Assembly: GCA_023213395.1 (NCBI GenBank)
Contig: CM041465.1
Span: 9,424,001-9,488,000 of the forward strand
DNA: 64,000 bases
Direction: 5' to 3'
DNA from: Cycas panzhihuaensis
Lineage: Eukaryota > Cycadophyta
Positions 30,780 to 42,897 of the stretch are shown here, piece after piece. Positions within the stretch are counted from its first letter, which is position 1. Every line of letters starts with the position of its first letter. Below the pieces are notes generated by a model that was not told the origin of the DNA, searched no databases, and saw only the letters and a program-made list of their open reading frames with translations. The position numbers were made by a program, and so were the translations under genes.

Positions 30780-32445
30780 TATTCAACCACCTCCTAGGTG
30801 GTTATAATAATTGATAAAGGATGTACCTCCTCCTCCCATAGCTCCCAAAAGAGAGTTTAGAATAAGACATTCCACCAACTTTGCCTTAATGGCACATGTC
30901 TTTAAGAGTTATGAGCCTTCTACATTTGAGGAGGTAAACAAAGGCCAAATGTGGAAAGTAACAATAGATGAAGAAATTAACTTTATCCTTAAGAATGATA
31001 CATAGGAGCTAATATAATTACCATCTAGAAAAAGGCCAATTGATTATTAATGGCTTTACAAGACTAAACTTCATGTTGATGTTACCATTGAGTGTCACAA
31101 AGCTTGCCTAGTTGCAAGAGGTTTCAAATAGTAAGAGAGGATTGACTATGATGAGACCTTTACACTAGTTACCAACATGACCATATTCCATTTGGTTATA
31201 TCACTTGCAACTCAATTCAACTAGCCTATATACCAAATGGATGTGAATAGTACTTTACTGAATGGAGAGCTTACTGAAGAGGTTTTTTTGAAGTAAACTC
31301 TCAGCTATATTATTCCTCATAAAGAACACCTAGTTTATATGCTCAAGAAAGTCTTATATAGATTGAAATAGGCACCACATGATTAGTATTCCAAGATTGA
31401 TACCTTTTTTATATAGCATGGATTCACTTATTCACCCTCGAATTTAGATTTATACATTAGGATTAGAGAAAACTTAATCACTATCATAGTACTCTATGTA
31501 GACGATTTGGCTATAACTGGAAATAATAATGAGGGAATAGCTTAGATCCAATTAGAGCTTAAAAGCAACTTTGAGATAATAGATCTTGGATTGTTATACT
31601 AATTTCCTTAGTATTGAGGTGTGGTAGGAACCTAGTCACATATTCTTGTCACAATTTGAGTACTCAAATGAAGTATTGCAGTGGTTTAGAATGGGTAACT
31701 ACAAATCTTCACCAATACTAATGGAAATAGGGACCAAGCTAAATTTGGGTGAATAAAGGAAATCCTTTAATCCCACCTTGTATTGGCAATTGGTTAGAAC
31801 CTTGATCTACCTCACTCACACTCAACTACATATCTCTTATATAATTGGGATATATTTTAGGTATATGTCCTAACCCAAAGCATCTCATTAGAAGGCTACT
31901 ATTAGAATCCTTAAATATATCCATGGCACACTTCAGTTTGGCCTTGATTATAACCAAGTAGACAATCCTATTCTAAAAGGATTTACAGATGTTGATTGGG
32001 CCAATTGCCAAGACTCATGTCACTCAAACTCTAGATATTACTTCAACATAAACTCAATTATCATTTCTTAGAGTTATAAGAAATAATCAAGTGTTACCCT
32101 CTCCTCCATAGAAGCATAATACAAAGTAGCTATTTATACCACCACAAAGTTGATTTAGCTATGCAAGATTCTTACTAAACTTGGACTTTAACAAACTCAT
32201 GCTACTACTCTCTTTTGTGACAATCAAAGTGTGTTAAAGATGGCTAAGAATCCTGTCTTTCATGCTCTAACCAAATACATAGAGGTCCATTATCATTTCA
32301 TCCATGAGCATATATAAAATAGAGAAGTTGATTTAGTGTACTGATTAATCAAAGACCAAGTGGTAGTATCTTCACCAAAGAACTTAGGAGACCAATGTTT
32401 GAATGGTTTCGATATGACCTCAGCATCATAACAAATAGAGTTGTC
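30780..32445 (+). pseudogene. copia B reverse transcriptase and RNase H
   Basis: FEEVNKGQMWKVTIDEEINFILKNDT opens the RT region (30920-31005). ARGF..., MDVNS-like text (about 31235) and LYVDDLAITGNN with both catalytic Asp (about 31494-31525) follow. RNase H: LIYLTHTQLHISYIIG, FTDVDWANC, SSIEA, LFCDNQSVLKMAKNPVFHALTKYIEVHYHFIHEHI (about 31805-32320). Contains many stops, so non-functional. Confidence 0.85.
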
Positions 32446-32457
32446 ATTAAGGGGGGG
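32446..32457 (+). other. Polypurine tract of copia B
   Basis: ATTAAGGGGGGG, abutting the 3' LTR. Confidence 0.85.
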
Positions 32458-32873
32458 CATTAAAATATAATGATAGCCTAATATATATTTGTATATTATA
32501 CATCCTTGTAACAATATCATGTACCAAATATAACATTAAGTATAACCCCTTATTTTAATTTAATTGTAATTTAGAAATAGGTTAGGTCCGCCTACTTACT
32601 ACATAAAATACCAATAATATTGGCCCATTATATTGGCCAATCATATTATTATATTTAGGTTTCTAATGCTTATAATTAAGCACGATCCCTCTCATTTATA
32701 TAATGATTTTAGGTGTATGTAGAATCTCTATCAAAATATATTTATATAGTATAATCAATTTACTTGTCATACTTATTTGTAAGAAATTTGCATAAATCAA
32801 TTATGTTTATATTATTTCCTACTTTCATTTTGATATAATTCTATGCATATATGTTCTACTCTCTAATTTAGCA
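32458..32873 (+). repeat. 3' LTR of copia B
   Basis: 416 bp, CATTAAAATATAATGATAGCC ... CTCTAATTTAGCA; the first two bases have changed from TG. Aligns with 26291-26716. Confidence 0.9.
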
Positions 32874-33317
32874 TATTTTATCTCTCATTTTTTTAATAAA
32901 TTCATTTAATTTATTAGTAATTAAAATAATCATTATTTTAATCTTATTTATTTATAAATAGTTTATAGTTTGTGTAATTTTATTTTAAATTTAATTTAAT
33001 CTTTAATATTATACTTGCAAATATATATTAAAAAAATATATAATTAATTAAAGTGATTAAAAGGGTTAACCCCCCATTTTTTATAACTTACATAATTTAT
33101 TTGTAAAATATTAATGCATTTTTATTTTCATTAAATTAATGTTGTTATACTTTAATTTGGAACTGGAATTGTTGTGATTACACTCATATCTTATATTTGT
33201 GGCTTAATTATTTTAATTTGGGAGATTTTTTTTTATATAAACCTTAGTTTTTCTTTTCATTTTTTCATTATCAAAGAAGATCTCTTTATTGTAGTTTTTC
33301 TTTCCTAAATAGTTATT
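32874..33317 (+). other. copia A leader (right part)
   Basis: AT-rich, non-coding; continues 26290 after removal of copia B. Confidence 0.5.
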
Positions 33318-34370
33318 ATGTTTGAGACAACCTCCTCCATTCAAATTCTAGTTTTAAATGACGTAAATTATATCAACTAGAAAGTTAAGATATCTAACTA
33401 GTTTAAACAACAAAGCTTTAATAGTACATGACTGTGGAGTTTACAAAATCTATTGATATAAACTTAGATACTTATATGGTCTATCTAATGAATTATGATG
33501 GAGCCTTAGTCATCATTTTAACCTCTCTCTTGCCAAATATACATAGGCAATTTAATGATACAGATGAACTTACCACCATTTAGGCTAAACTAAAAGAAAA
33601 GTATGATGAGGTAGATACAACCCAAATTATCATCATTGAACATAAAATGTATGATTTAAAATATGAAGATTTTTTTAGAGTTGAAGAGTTTCAATGTAAT
33701 CTTCAACTTATAAATATAGATCTAGGAAACTGTATTAAATAAATAGTTAAAGAAAGTGATTAAATCATAACCACAGCTCACATAAAAGATGATGATATAC
33801 TTGTTTGTCTTGCCATCAATAACTTCTAAAAACTTTTAAGAAATATAAAATTGCTAGACAATAGTGTGGGTACCCCCATCCCCCCCCACCCCTCGCGCAC
33901 ACCTAATTTTATTTAATCAACTAATAAACTAACTAGTTGAGTACTAGACTATATTAATTTAAACAAGAAAAATTTAAAATCCTTATCAAGCTTTTTATTT
34001 TAAAACAAAGCCATAAAATAAACCTAGAAACCAAAATAATCAACAAAATAATTGTAATAATTATATTAAATATCAAAAACCTCATAGAGGCTCTACTTAA
34101 AATAATAATTATAATTAAAATTCTAAATATTTGGGATCATCTAAAAATCAAAACTCACCTAGATAGACATTCAATATAAAGAATAATTCTAATCTTAATT
34201 ATAATAAAAATATTAATTATGCTTACTACCATAAAAAATGACAAAGAATATATGTTTGTAGAAACATGATAGCATCTAAAGCATGGAAAGCTTTAAAAGG
34301 GATATAATCATGATCCCATAGTTCTCTAACTACTACCACTTCTGTCTTTTCCACACCTACTACCTAATGA
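33318..34370 (+). pseudogene. copia A gag
   Basis: From ATG 33318: MFETTSSIQILVLNDVNYIN. The capsid segment KYDEVDTTQIIIIEHKMYDLKYEDF (about 33600-33675) parallels copia-1's KYDKVDTHQVVILEEQLYNLTFDDF. Decayed zinc-knuckle region at about 34215-34290. Many stops (TAA/TAG at Gln/Trp positions). Confidence 0.8.
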
Positions 34371-35904
34371 CCTTCTTGGATTTTAGATTCTGGTGCTTCC
34401 CACTATATGATGGGACATCAAGAATACTTATCTACTTATCAACTTAGTTTTAATTCCAAAGAGGAAATATTTTTTGGAAGTGGTTTATAATTAAAAGTTA
34501 AAGGAACATGTGATGTAACCTTAAAACATGGTCTAATTAAAAATATATTTTATGTTCTCAAGTAATTACTTAATCTATTATGTATATGTTAAATCTACCA
34601 AAAGGACCTTATAGTCAAATTCTAGAAAGATAAATTTATTATTAAAGAACTATTTAATAAATTTAAACCTATTTCCTAAGGATCTACTAACTGTAAAACA
34701 TGTCTTTATAGTCTAATAAACTTAAATTATTCTAGATTTGAATCCTTCATTGTATTTATAGCTAACTCTGATCTTACTAGTAAATTATGGCACGTATGTT
34801 TTAGCTATATAAGTTATGACAAACTACATTACCTAAATCAATATGACATAGTTCATGGTCTCCCTCTTTTATCTATGGTTTATGATGTTTATGAAGCCTA
34901 CATAATAGGTAAATAGCACATGGATCCCATCCCTTATTAAACTATATTTCAAGCAAAATCACTACTCAAACTTCCCCATTTAGATATTTGTGGTCATTTT
35001 CAAGTACCATCATATTTTAGAAGTAAATATTTTGTAACATTTATCAATGATTTCTCTATAAAGTGTGGGATTTATATGTTAAATAATTGAAGTCTAGTTT
35101 TTAATATTTTTATTGAGTATAAAACTTTAGTTAAAAATCAATATAACCTTAAAATTAAAATTTTTAGATCAAATAATATAAAAGAATATCTAAGTAATGA
35201 ACTTGCTTCTTTTTGTTAAAAGAATAAAATAAGATTTTAACATTCTCTTGCTTACACTCCCCAATAAAATGGTGTTGTTGAATGCAAAAACTATACTTTG
35301 ATTGAAATAATTAGATGTATGTTACATGTAAAAGGTCTTGATTTAAAATTATAAGCTAAAGTAATAACTTGCTCTAAGTATTTGTTATACAGATTACCAA
35401 CCAAAGCTTTATAGAATGTTATGCTAAAACAAAAGTGGTTTAGTCATAAACTATTTGTGAAATGCCTAAAAATCTTTGGAAGCATTGCTTAGGGAAGAAA
35501 GTAAGACTTATAGGTTATTAGATCCTATCATGTATGATGTTATTTTTGATAAAGAGTGATCTTTATCAAATTTTAACTCTAATATTATTGATCTTCCTAT
35601 TGAAAATCTTTTAACCAATGCTGTACCAACTAATCATTTAGAGAAATAAATAAAAAAGTCTATCTACACAAGTCCAAAATTAGACTTTAACCAATTTGAT
35701 GAATTTGATCCATCATCTTCTTTAAATCAATCTTATAAAAATAAACAACTAAAATGGGTATAAAAAACCCTTTTTGATGTTTGTTCTAACACTAGTAATC
35801 CTTTAGATAATAGAAAAACTAGATGAAAAAAATAGCTAGAGCAATGGACAATAATGATCTTTAAACTTTTAAGGAATCCTATAATAACCTTATATAGAAA
35901 TAAA
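34371..35904 (+). pseudogene. copia A protease and integrase
   Basis: Protease: LDSGASH-like text (TTTTAGATTCTGGTGCTTCC, about 34380) and MGHQEYLSTYQ. Integrase: LWHVCFSYISYDKLHYL ... VYEAYIIGK*HMDPIPY (zinc site, two Cys changed to Tyr), LPHLDICGHFQVPSYF (D), FRSNNIKEY (second D changed to Asn), NGVVECKN (E kept), FVKCLKIFGSIA. The sequence then runs through a hinge (NQSYKNKQLKWV) to the T2 insertion at 35909. Clearly co-linear with copia-1 integrase. Confidence 0.85.
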
Positions 35905-35909
35905 CCATG
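35905..35909. repeat. Target-site duplication of solo LTR T2 (left)
   Basis: CCATG, identical to 38910-38914. Confidence 0.85.
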
Positions 35910-36440
35910 TGGAATCATGTCTATGGGATGGTAACTACACTCAAGAAAGATCGAGGTAGTCAATGGTATATACCAGAATGAGAATGTGATCCTATAAGTG
36001 GAGGAAACACCCGCACAGGGCATTCGTGCATCAGAATGTAGGTTCAAGAGCCACGAATGGCGCACAACTTCCTCAAGGTAGTTTGGTTCTTTTGGCTTGA
36101 AGGGACAAGACACGCATAAGGTATCTTGGACAACCCAGAAAGCGAGGTCCCCCCGCCCTTGGATGGCCAGAAAGAAGAGGAGAGACCCACAAAAAAAGGG
36201 GGTTCCTATGGCAAAAGAATGGTACAAAAATACAATAGGTAAAAGGACACGAGACAAGCACAAATAGACCTCCTTAGGCCGACTAGCCTAAGGCGAATCT
36301 AAATGGAAGAAGTAACAGCTAAAAGAGGATCCTAGCCACTATGTAAGCTAAGGGGGACCAAACCCCAGGAAAGATGATGAAAGTTGTGTGTGTTGGTCAG
36401 GTATGTGAAGTGTGGGAATGAGACGACAAAAAGTGTTATC

Positions 36441-36510
36441 ATGTGTGTCCACAAAGAGACCTAGGACTACGCTCCATGTGTGTCCACAAAGAGACCTAGG
36501 ACTACGCTCC
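36441..36510 (-). repeat. Perfect 35-bp tandem duplication in T2
   Basis: Two identical units, 36441-36475 and 36476-36510 (plus strand ATGTGTGTCCACAAAGAGAC...). Recent slippage or local duplication. Confidence 0.95.
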
Positions 36511-38320
36511 TTCTCTCTATTTTTCTTTTATCAATAAAAGACAAAGAAAGAAAAAAAAAAAAAAATTTCATGCACACTCAAACATGCATACTAAGATGAT
36601 GCTCATCTAAGGGATGCTTTCGATTTAGGTAAGAAAAAAGGAGGAGGTGTAATTCCTATTATGTCCTTTCTCCTATATGTATTCAAGATGAATGCAAGAA
36701 AATTGGTTTATTTCCCTTTTCCTTTTATGTGACTTATTATGCAAGAGTAGATGCCTAATAAAAGCACAAAGGGAAAGGACTATGGGAATGGATATAGCGC
36801 ATACCCGAAAAGTAGCGTGGCTGATGGAGGAGCTTCACTCGTGTACCACATATGTCCTCTTGTCTTTAGTCAATATGTAGTTGTAGTTGGAGCAGAGGTG
36901 GAGTGGGGCTTCCTTACCTTCCCCGTGTGAAAAAGAAAGCAAAATAGAGAAGACAAATGGAAGCTAAAAACATGCAAGAACGCGGGAAAATGAAGAGAGG
37001 AAAGGGAGTAAGGGCTTACCTGGATTGGAGCATTATTTCCCTTTGCAAATGCTGTCACAAAACCTTCAACCATAAAGACCTTTGCCCCACCGAATAGGGC
37101 TGCCAACAAGCAAAGCTGATATATACAACAATATAAAAATAAGTGCTAAAAATATAGTTTTAAAGTTAGTTAGTCCACCACTAAAAATGACTCTACAAGT
37201 CCTCAAAGAAAGACCAATACATGTTGAGAGCAAGAAGAGGTTAGCCTCGTAATGGCTAGTCCTCTAGCAGATGCACCTCTACGCTACCCTAAAGTGTAGG
37301 GTACAATGAGATAAGACAACTTATAGACAGTATATGGGTAAGAGAATAAATATTATAAAGTTATGAAGATGTTGCCTATGTTGCAAACGTGCTACAGGTA
37401 ACAAGTTGCAACATAGGATATAACAAGGCTAAGAACGAGTATTAGGTATTATTTGGGGATGAAAGAGGTGCCCACAATGGAGTGTGCAGGCCTGAGACCA
37501 GTGTAACAAGGGCTGTACATGTTGATACCTAGCACAGGCCTAATCCCAAGGACTCCCGGGTAGTTCAAGGAAGGCACAAGTGAGGGAGAGGAAGGAGGAG
37601 AAGGGGTTTACCCTTGAGGAGCAGGACTAGTAGGAATAGATCCTGCCTTGCTTCCTTTCACACCGTCCTTATGAACCCTCTCCTGTAGCCTCCTTGGGAA
37701 AAACTAGGGGGGGAATGAGGGATGGCAAGGTTATAGGAAATAATAATTAAAGAAAATGCTTCTCTATACAACAAAACACAAGGAAAAGACCTATATGCTT
37801 AAAGAACTTACTATTGTAAGGTAAAACTAAGGCAAAAGGGTGAAACAAAGATAGGGAATACCTACTGGGCTATGTGGGAACAGACTTTGTCCTATAGACA
37901 GTGAGAGATAGCAGGTTTGAAGAGCTTACAGGGGGTCTTTAAGTTGCAGGAGGAAGACCTTTGCTAAAAGCTAAAAGAAGCGTGTGGAGGCCACACTTGG
38001 GCGTGGATCCTTGCTCATAGGCATTGGTTGAGGAGTTCACTACTATGAACTAGTGCTGTAATAGGTGAAACTCAGGTTGGTGTGTCATAAACTCAGATGT
38101 GTAGGCATTTCTGTATAGAATTCTTGTGAGGAGAGGAGAAGAGAGCATGAAGAGGTGATGGAAGAAAGCACAAAAATGAGGGTTTTTGGACTTTATACCC
38201 AACCCTAGCCCTAATCAAGTGATCGAGGTTAGGCTGGGGATTTTTTTGTGACTAATCCACATGGCAATTCTGCGAAAAATGTAAGAATTACCATGACGAA
38301 TTAAAAAAAATAGTGATAAA

Positions 38321-38400
38321 TAGTCGTACCATGGTATACTTCGTGGTACTATGGTAAACTTCGTGGTACAGCGATAAACTTCGCAGTATTACCAAGTTTG
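38321..38400 (-). repeat. 20-bp tandem array in T2 (U3), decayed GCGGTAC units
   Basis: Four units of 20 bp on the plus strand: TAGTCGTACCATGGTATACT, TCGTGGTACTATGGTAAACT, TCGTGGTACAGCGATAAACT, TCGCAGTATTACCAAGTTTG. Counterpart of 6521-6590 in T1; CG steps have largely become TG or CA. Confidence 0.85.
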
Positions 38401-38909
38401 TAGTAGTGCGGGGCCAGAATTCCATAAAAAGAGAAAAAAAGGTTTTGGGCGCCCTAAAAGGAGGCACCCTAGGCTAAGGAGGGGCTGGCCCTCTTATCAA
38501 AGTGGCTAAGGACAATCCAAATGAGCAAATGGGTCTAAACTAGATAGGGTATCGAGAGGTAGGGCTTCTAAAAATAGTAGATATGGGTATAAAATACTCA
38601 TGACAAAGGTGTGAACAGATCACATGAGTTGGTTGTAGCTTGAGGCGATGCAGAGGGTTGCAGAGTGCCATGGGGATGCATGCCTCATGGAGAGGTAGGT
38701 CTCGCGGTTCATCATAGGCTAAAGGGATGACAAGTAGCATGATCAAGCAATAAGTGCAAGGTGATCACTAAAATGTGATAGTTAGTCACGCAATAAGGTG
38801 ATGCTTCTATTTACCTTTCTAAAGAAACAATAAAGAGAAAAAAGATGAAGCATACCTATCCTTACCTGAGTCAGCCTACTAAGAACCCATTCCCGGGAGC
38901 CAGGAAACA

Positions 38910-39590
38910 CCATGCAAACAAAATATGAAGCTCTTCAAAAAAATTTAACTTGGGACTTAGTACCACTACCATCAGGTAAAAATCTTCTAAATTATAAATA
39001 TATTTACTATACTAAATAAACTCTGAAGGAGTCATAGAAAATCATAAAGCATGCTTGGTAGCTAAAGGTTTCTCTTAAATAGATGGTATTGATTATACTG
39101 AAACCTTTTCTCTTATTGTAAAAATGAATATAATTAAAACTATTATTACCCTTGCAACTAAGTTTGGCTAGTAGATACATCAAATAGATGTTAAGAGTGT
39201 TTTTTAAATGATGATTTTAATGAAGAAATCTATATATCCTAACTCCTTAGTTTCATTACTAATACTAATCTTGTTTACAAATAAGAAAAATCTTTATATA
39301 GTTTTAAATAAGCCCCTTAGGCTTAGTACATTAAGATTGATAATTATGTTATTCAAAATGGTTATATAAAATGTATTAGTGATCCCAATATCTATTTCAA
39401 ATAATAAAATAATAATATTACAACTTTAATTCTCTATGTTAATGATATTATTATCACTGGATCTCTATTATTTGGTATTTTTAGTTAAAATCTATCCTTG
39501 TTAACAAATTCAAAATGATAACTTAGGACTTCTTTACTACTTTCTCAACTTGCAAATCTATTAGTCAAAATCTTTAATTTTTATTTCACA
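38910..39590 (+). pseudogene. copia A reverse transcriptase
   Basis: Continues from 35909 after the T2 insertion: MQTKYEALQKN*TWDLVPLPSG (compare copia-1 AMQTEFAALIKNS..DLVPLPP), then FITNTNLVYK*EKSLYSFK*APQA*Y (about 39240-39330) and ILYVNDIIITGS (about 39430-39470). The catalytic YVDD is YVND (GAT to AAT), so polymerase activity is lost even apart from the stops. Confidence 0.8.
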
Positions 39591-40420
39591 ACCTAAATAT
39601 ATATTTAACCCAATTAAAAGGATTAAAATGGAGAGTCTAAAATTATCAACTGATTATCAAACACCTCCCTACGATCTTGCTTTATATCTCCAATTAATTA
39701 GAAGCCTTATATACTTAACCCATACTCATTTAGACATTTCCTATGCCATTGCTTTATGTTCTAGTTATATGCAAAAGCCTTATGAATCATACTAGAAAGT
39801 AGTGAAATGAATTCTACGATATCTCTAAGGTACAATTCATTATAGTGTAACCTATAATTATTGTAATTCTGATTATAAATTGATATGTTATATAGATTCA
39901 AATCAGGCAGGTGATTTTGATGATCGTGAATCTATAACTAGATATATTTTCTTTCTCAACTCTTTCTCAATTACTTAATCAAGCAAGAAAAATATAATCT
40001 TTGGCACTATCTATAACAAAAGCTAAATATCGATATTTGGTAGAAGCTAGTAAGGAATCTTTATGGATTAAATCTTTATTAAATAAACTTAATTTATTTT
40101 CTACTTCTTTCATTCAAATTAAAGTTGATAATTAAGGTGTCATTTCTATTACAACTAGTCCTATAACATATTCTAGAATAAAACATATAGATAAAATTAC
40201 ATTAACATTTTATTCTTAATCTTGTGAATAATAATAGTATTAATCTCTCTTATTATCCTATAGATTTATAGATTGTAGACATATTGACTAAATTATTAAC
40301 AGAAACCAAGTTCATCAAGCTATGAGAATTATTGAAGGTTGATGAAGTCTTCATTAAAGGGGGGTTGATGTGTTAAAGTCTTCATCATTTTTCTTCTTCC
40401 TCTCTTATATTGAAGATAAC
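39591..40420 (+). pseudogene. copia A RNase H
   Basis: RT end and RNase H text in broken frames: LIRSLIYLTHTHLDISYAIALCSSYMQKPYESY, then CYIDSNQAGDFDDRESITRY, WIKSLLNKLNLFSTSF, IQIKVDN*GVISIT (about 39690-40150), matching copia RNase H order. Ends just before the polypurine tract. Confidence 0.75.
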
Positions 40421-40432
40421 ATTAAAGGGGGA
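40421..40432 (+). other. Polypurine tract of copia A
   Basis: ATTAAAGGGGGA, abutting TGTTAG of the 3' LTR. A second similar run (ATTAAAGGGGGGTTGATG) lies at about 40353-40370. Confidence 0.9.
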
Positions 40433-40799
40433 TGTTAGAAATAATATTTTACAATGTTATAATTTAATATTATCTTATGAATTATATTTATATATTTAAT
40501 TATTAATGTATTAAAAGTTTGATGAATGGACTATTGTCCATTCAACAAACTTTGGTTTATTTTCCTTGATTAAATTATTTAAGGATTTTCTTATGTCGGG
40601 TTAGATAGGTACATCATGAGAGAGAGGATAATATCCTAAAATAATATACTATGCATTTTAACATTAATATTTTACATATTCCAAAGGTGGGTTTTCTTCC
40701 CTATAAGGGTTTTCCACCTACCAATCTTATGTATTATTAAATGTATTATATGTGGATGTTTATTGATTGATTTCATTCAGTTTATCCCTCTCTCCAATA
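40433..40799 (+). repeat. 3' LTR of copia A
   Basis: 367 bp, TGTTAGAAATAATAT ... CTCTCTCCAATA; same length as 24547-24913. Confidence 0.9.
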
Positions 40800-40804
40800 G
40801 GTTT

Positions 40805-42540
40805 AAAGTATACATCCTATATATTTAAATAATAGGTAGAAAAAATGTTTATTTGCTTGCAAAAGATAAAAGTGTTATAGTTACCATATAGGGTTCCAGT
40901 ATAATATGTTAAATTTAAATAAAAATTTCTCTATCGAAGTAGCTTTAAAATACCTCATATCATAGCTCAAAATAAAGTACTCTAAGTTAGGATTCCAATG
41001 GTTTAGATGGTTTAAAAAATGGACTCCTAGTTGAGAAGTTATTAAAGAAAGAAGATAAGTACCTTTTAAAAAAGGCTTGAACAAGCATGTTAAGGATTTA
41101 ATACCTTTCACTCATAAGTTGTTAGTCATATAGGAGTTGCATATGACCAAAGACTATCTCATTAGGGGGCTAGTAGATTTCAAACTAAATTTTAATCTGC
41201 TTTAATTCACTAAAAACTTTGTAAGAAATAAACCTAACTCAAAAACTTTACCTATGTAATCAATTTTTTACAAGCGCAATCAAACATAATTTACATAGAA
41301 ATTATGCACTAATTATTGATCAATAAATATAAAATTAATTCTCCATATGGATTTGATGAATAAGTTTTCAATCACTATAAATATCTCCAAGTTTCATGGC
41401 TCATCAAATTACGAATAACAGTTGACATAAGGCTTTAGAAAATAGTGGTTGAGCACTCCTCAATAGAAAAATAATATGCAAATGAAATCACTTTATGTGG
41501 TAAGTGATGATATATATCCTTCGTACCTTAAAACCATTGATGATACAGGGCAATCATAAAGGTATCTTTAATGGTAGAAGGAATACAATTGTCAAATACA
41601 TAGAAATACTCTAATTTCAATGGTAGACAGATATTCCTTAGGCATAAAACAAGTCCATGATTCTCACAAGGTATATAATTCCTCAAAATAAGGTAGTGGT
41701 TCAATAAAGTACTCCATAAATTAATGGCACAATTTGGAAATTCTGGTGATGGAGAGAATGTCTATGGTATATGATGATAGATGAGCATAGCTCAAACTCC
41801 ACAAATGATGGGTGAAACAACATATGTGATGGTGTGAATGCATATAAATTATCCATAAGTAGTGGTTGTAGATCACTTAGAGTAATTAGGCACAAAATAT
41901 CCACAACAATAAAGAATTAATGATGTAAATATATAATAGTAGATTAGAATGATTATGGTAAGGTGTGGCCTATTAATTATATATAAATAAAGATTGTGAT
42001 AGGCAAGCATAAGGTAAATAAATAAGGTGTTGGACAAATAAACTACTATGTAATATGATTTCCATATAAACTAGGGTAAAGTCTAAATAAGGGTGATGCT
42101 TGAAAGGTCATGAGTGCAAAGTTTATTCTATAGATAAGCTAAGAAAAGGACCAAATAATAATGATGTATATATAGGATAGATTAAAATGGTATTTTTAAA
42201 TAACATCAAATCACTTGAGAATGGATTAAATGTCTTCTCACAAACTTGTAGGTTAGGGTTTCACCCTAAAACACTACAATGCCATAAACATAATGGGTAA
42301 CTAATGAATAGGCTCTATGGAGCCACCTCTACAAATGACAATGGGCTCACTAGCACAATGAAATCACCTCATGACTAGCAAACCATAATTGAATTACCTA
42401 CAATCTTACAACTAACAAATTAGTAACATACCTTATTTTACCTTAGCTTTAACATTCAACTTGGTTCACTCTTAACTTAACTCTAAACTTGGCTCAGAAT
42501 TATTCACCTTAGCTCCAATAGTTCACTAGCTCTCACATTG
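40805..42540 (-). other. copia C leader (right part)
   Basis: 1.7 kb between the PBS of copia C and the copia A insertion. No domain recognised; minus-strand open frames at 40881-41111 and 41701-41904 have no known motif. Together with 24336-24546 it forms an unusually long leader for a 3.9-kb element. Confidence 0.45.
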
Positions 42541-42552
42541 GTTCTAATACCA
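42541..42552 (-). other. Primer binding site of copia C
   Basis: TGGTATTAGAAC on the minus strand directly inside the 5' LTR; decayed initiator tRNA-Met site. Confidence 0.85.
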
Positions 42553-42892
42553 TGTTAAAATTCTTATATAATCTTTGATACCATATTAAAATTTGCATAC
42601 TTTGATATTATAATAATGTAATAAAAGATAAAATAATAATGAACATAACATAAATGAATAAACAATAGAGTGCAACACAAGGATCATAAATGGTATCATA
42701 AAATACCTTCATTTTATTAACTTAATATTATATAATATGTAATGTTGTAATGTACAAATGATAATTTACAACTCTATTTATATTAGACTTTTGCCTTTTG
42801 TGTAGGATCCACTACATTTATGGCCTACATCAATAAATGTAGATTACCTAAAATATCTCCTTATATTTCTCTAACACTTTAATATTCTAACA
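42553..42892 (-). repeat. 5' LTR of copia C
   Basis: 340 bp, TGTTAAAATTC ... ATATTCTAACA on the plus strand; followed by TSD AATTC. Confidence 0.9.
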
Positions 42893-42897
42893 AATTC

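Larger units (their letters stand above)
26291..32873 (+). mobile_element. Ty1/copia element copia B, nested in copia A
   Basis: LTRs 26291-26716 and 32458-32873, PBS TGGTATGAGAGC, polypurine tract, and near-perfect TSD CATTT (26286-26290) / TATTT (32874-32878). Coding order gag, protease/integrase, RT, RNase H on the plus strand, all present but riddled with stops. Its gag starts MATQM and its leader is shared with copia D, so B and D belong to related families with different LTRs. Confidence 0.9.
35910..38909 (-). mobile_element. Solo LTR T2 of the T1 family (3.0 kb), nested in copia A
   Basis: On the minus strand it begins TGTTTCCTGGCTCCC and ends ATAGACATGATTCCA, flanked by the perfect TSD CCATG; removing it plus one CCATG rejoins the copia A RT frame (TMQTKYEALQKN). 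It matches the T1 3' LTR block by block: GACTCAGGTAAGGATAGGTATG at the start, the 20-bp array (38321-38400), TATAAAG (38191-38197), the GGCCATCCAAGGGCGGGGGGAC block (about 36165). No internal gypsy sequence remains, so it is a solo LTR left by LTR-LTR recombination. Minus-strand open frames inside (35733-36263, 36870-37109, 38540-38746) are LTR sequence, not genes. Confidence 0.85.
24547..40799 (+). mobile_element. Ty1/copia element copia A, carrying two later insertions
   Basis: Two 367-bp LTRs (24547-24913 and 40433-40799), PBS and polypurine tract in plus orientation, TSD GGTTC/GGTTT. Coding order gag (33318), protease, integrase, [solo LTR insertion], RT, RNase H. Gag and integrase are related to copia-1. 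Interrupted by copia B (26291-32873) in the leader and by solo LTR T2 (35910-38909) at the start of RT. Without these it would be about 6.7 kb. Confidence 0.9.
22734..42892 (-). mobile_element. Ty1/copia element copia C (host of the nest)
   Basis: LTRs at 22734-23052 and 42553-42892 are homologous (shared AAATGGTATCATAAGATACCTTCATTT-like core and TCTCCTTA(A/T)ATTTCTCTAACA end), framed by a perfect TSD AATTC (22729-22733 and 42893-42897). PBS lies inside the right LTR and a polypurine tract inside the left one, so the element reads on the minus strand. Without the nested copia A it would be about 3.9 kb with only a gag/RNase H-like frame, so it is internally deleted or non-autonomous. Confidence 0.85.

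Noticed and set aside
35733-36263. 176-codon minus-strand open frame
   Set aside because: It straddles the border between copia A and solo LTR T2 and crosses the TSD, so it cannot be an old gene; it is chance sequence.
36441-36510. Possible CRISPR-like repeat
   Set aside because: Only two units with no spacer; a simple tandem duplication within a plant LTR.
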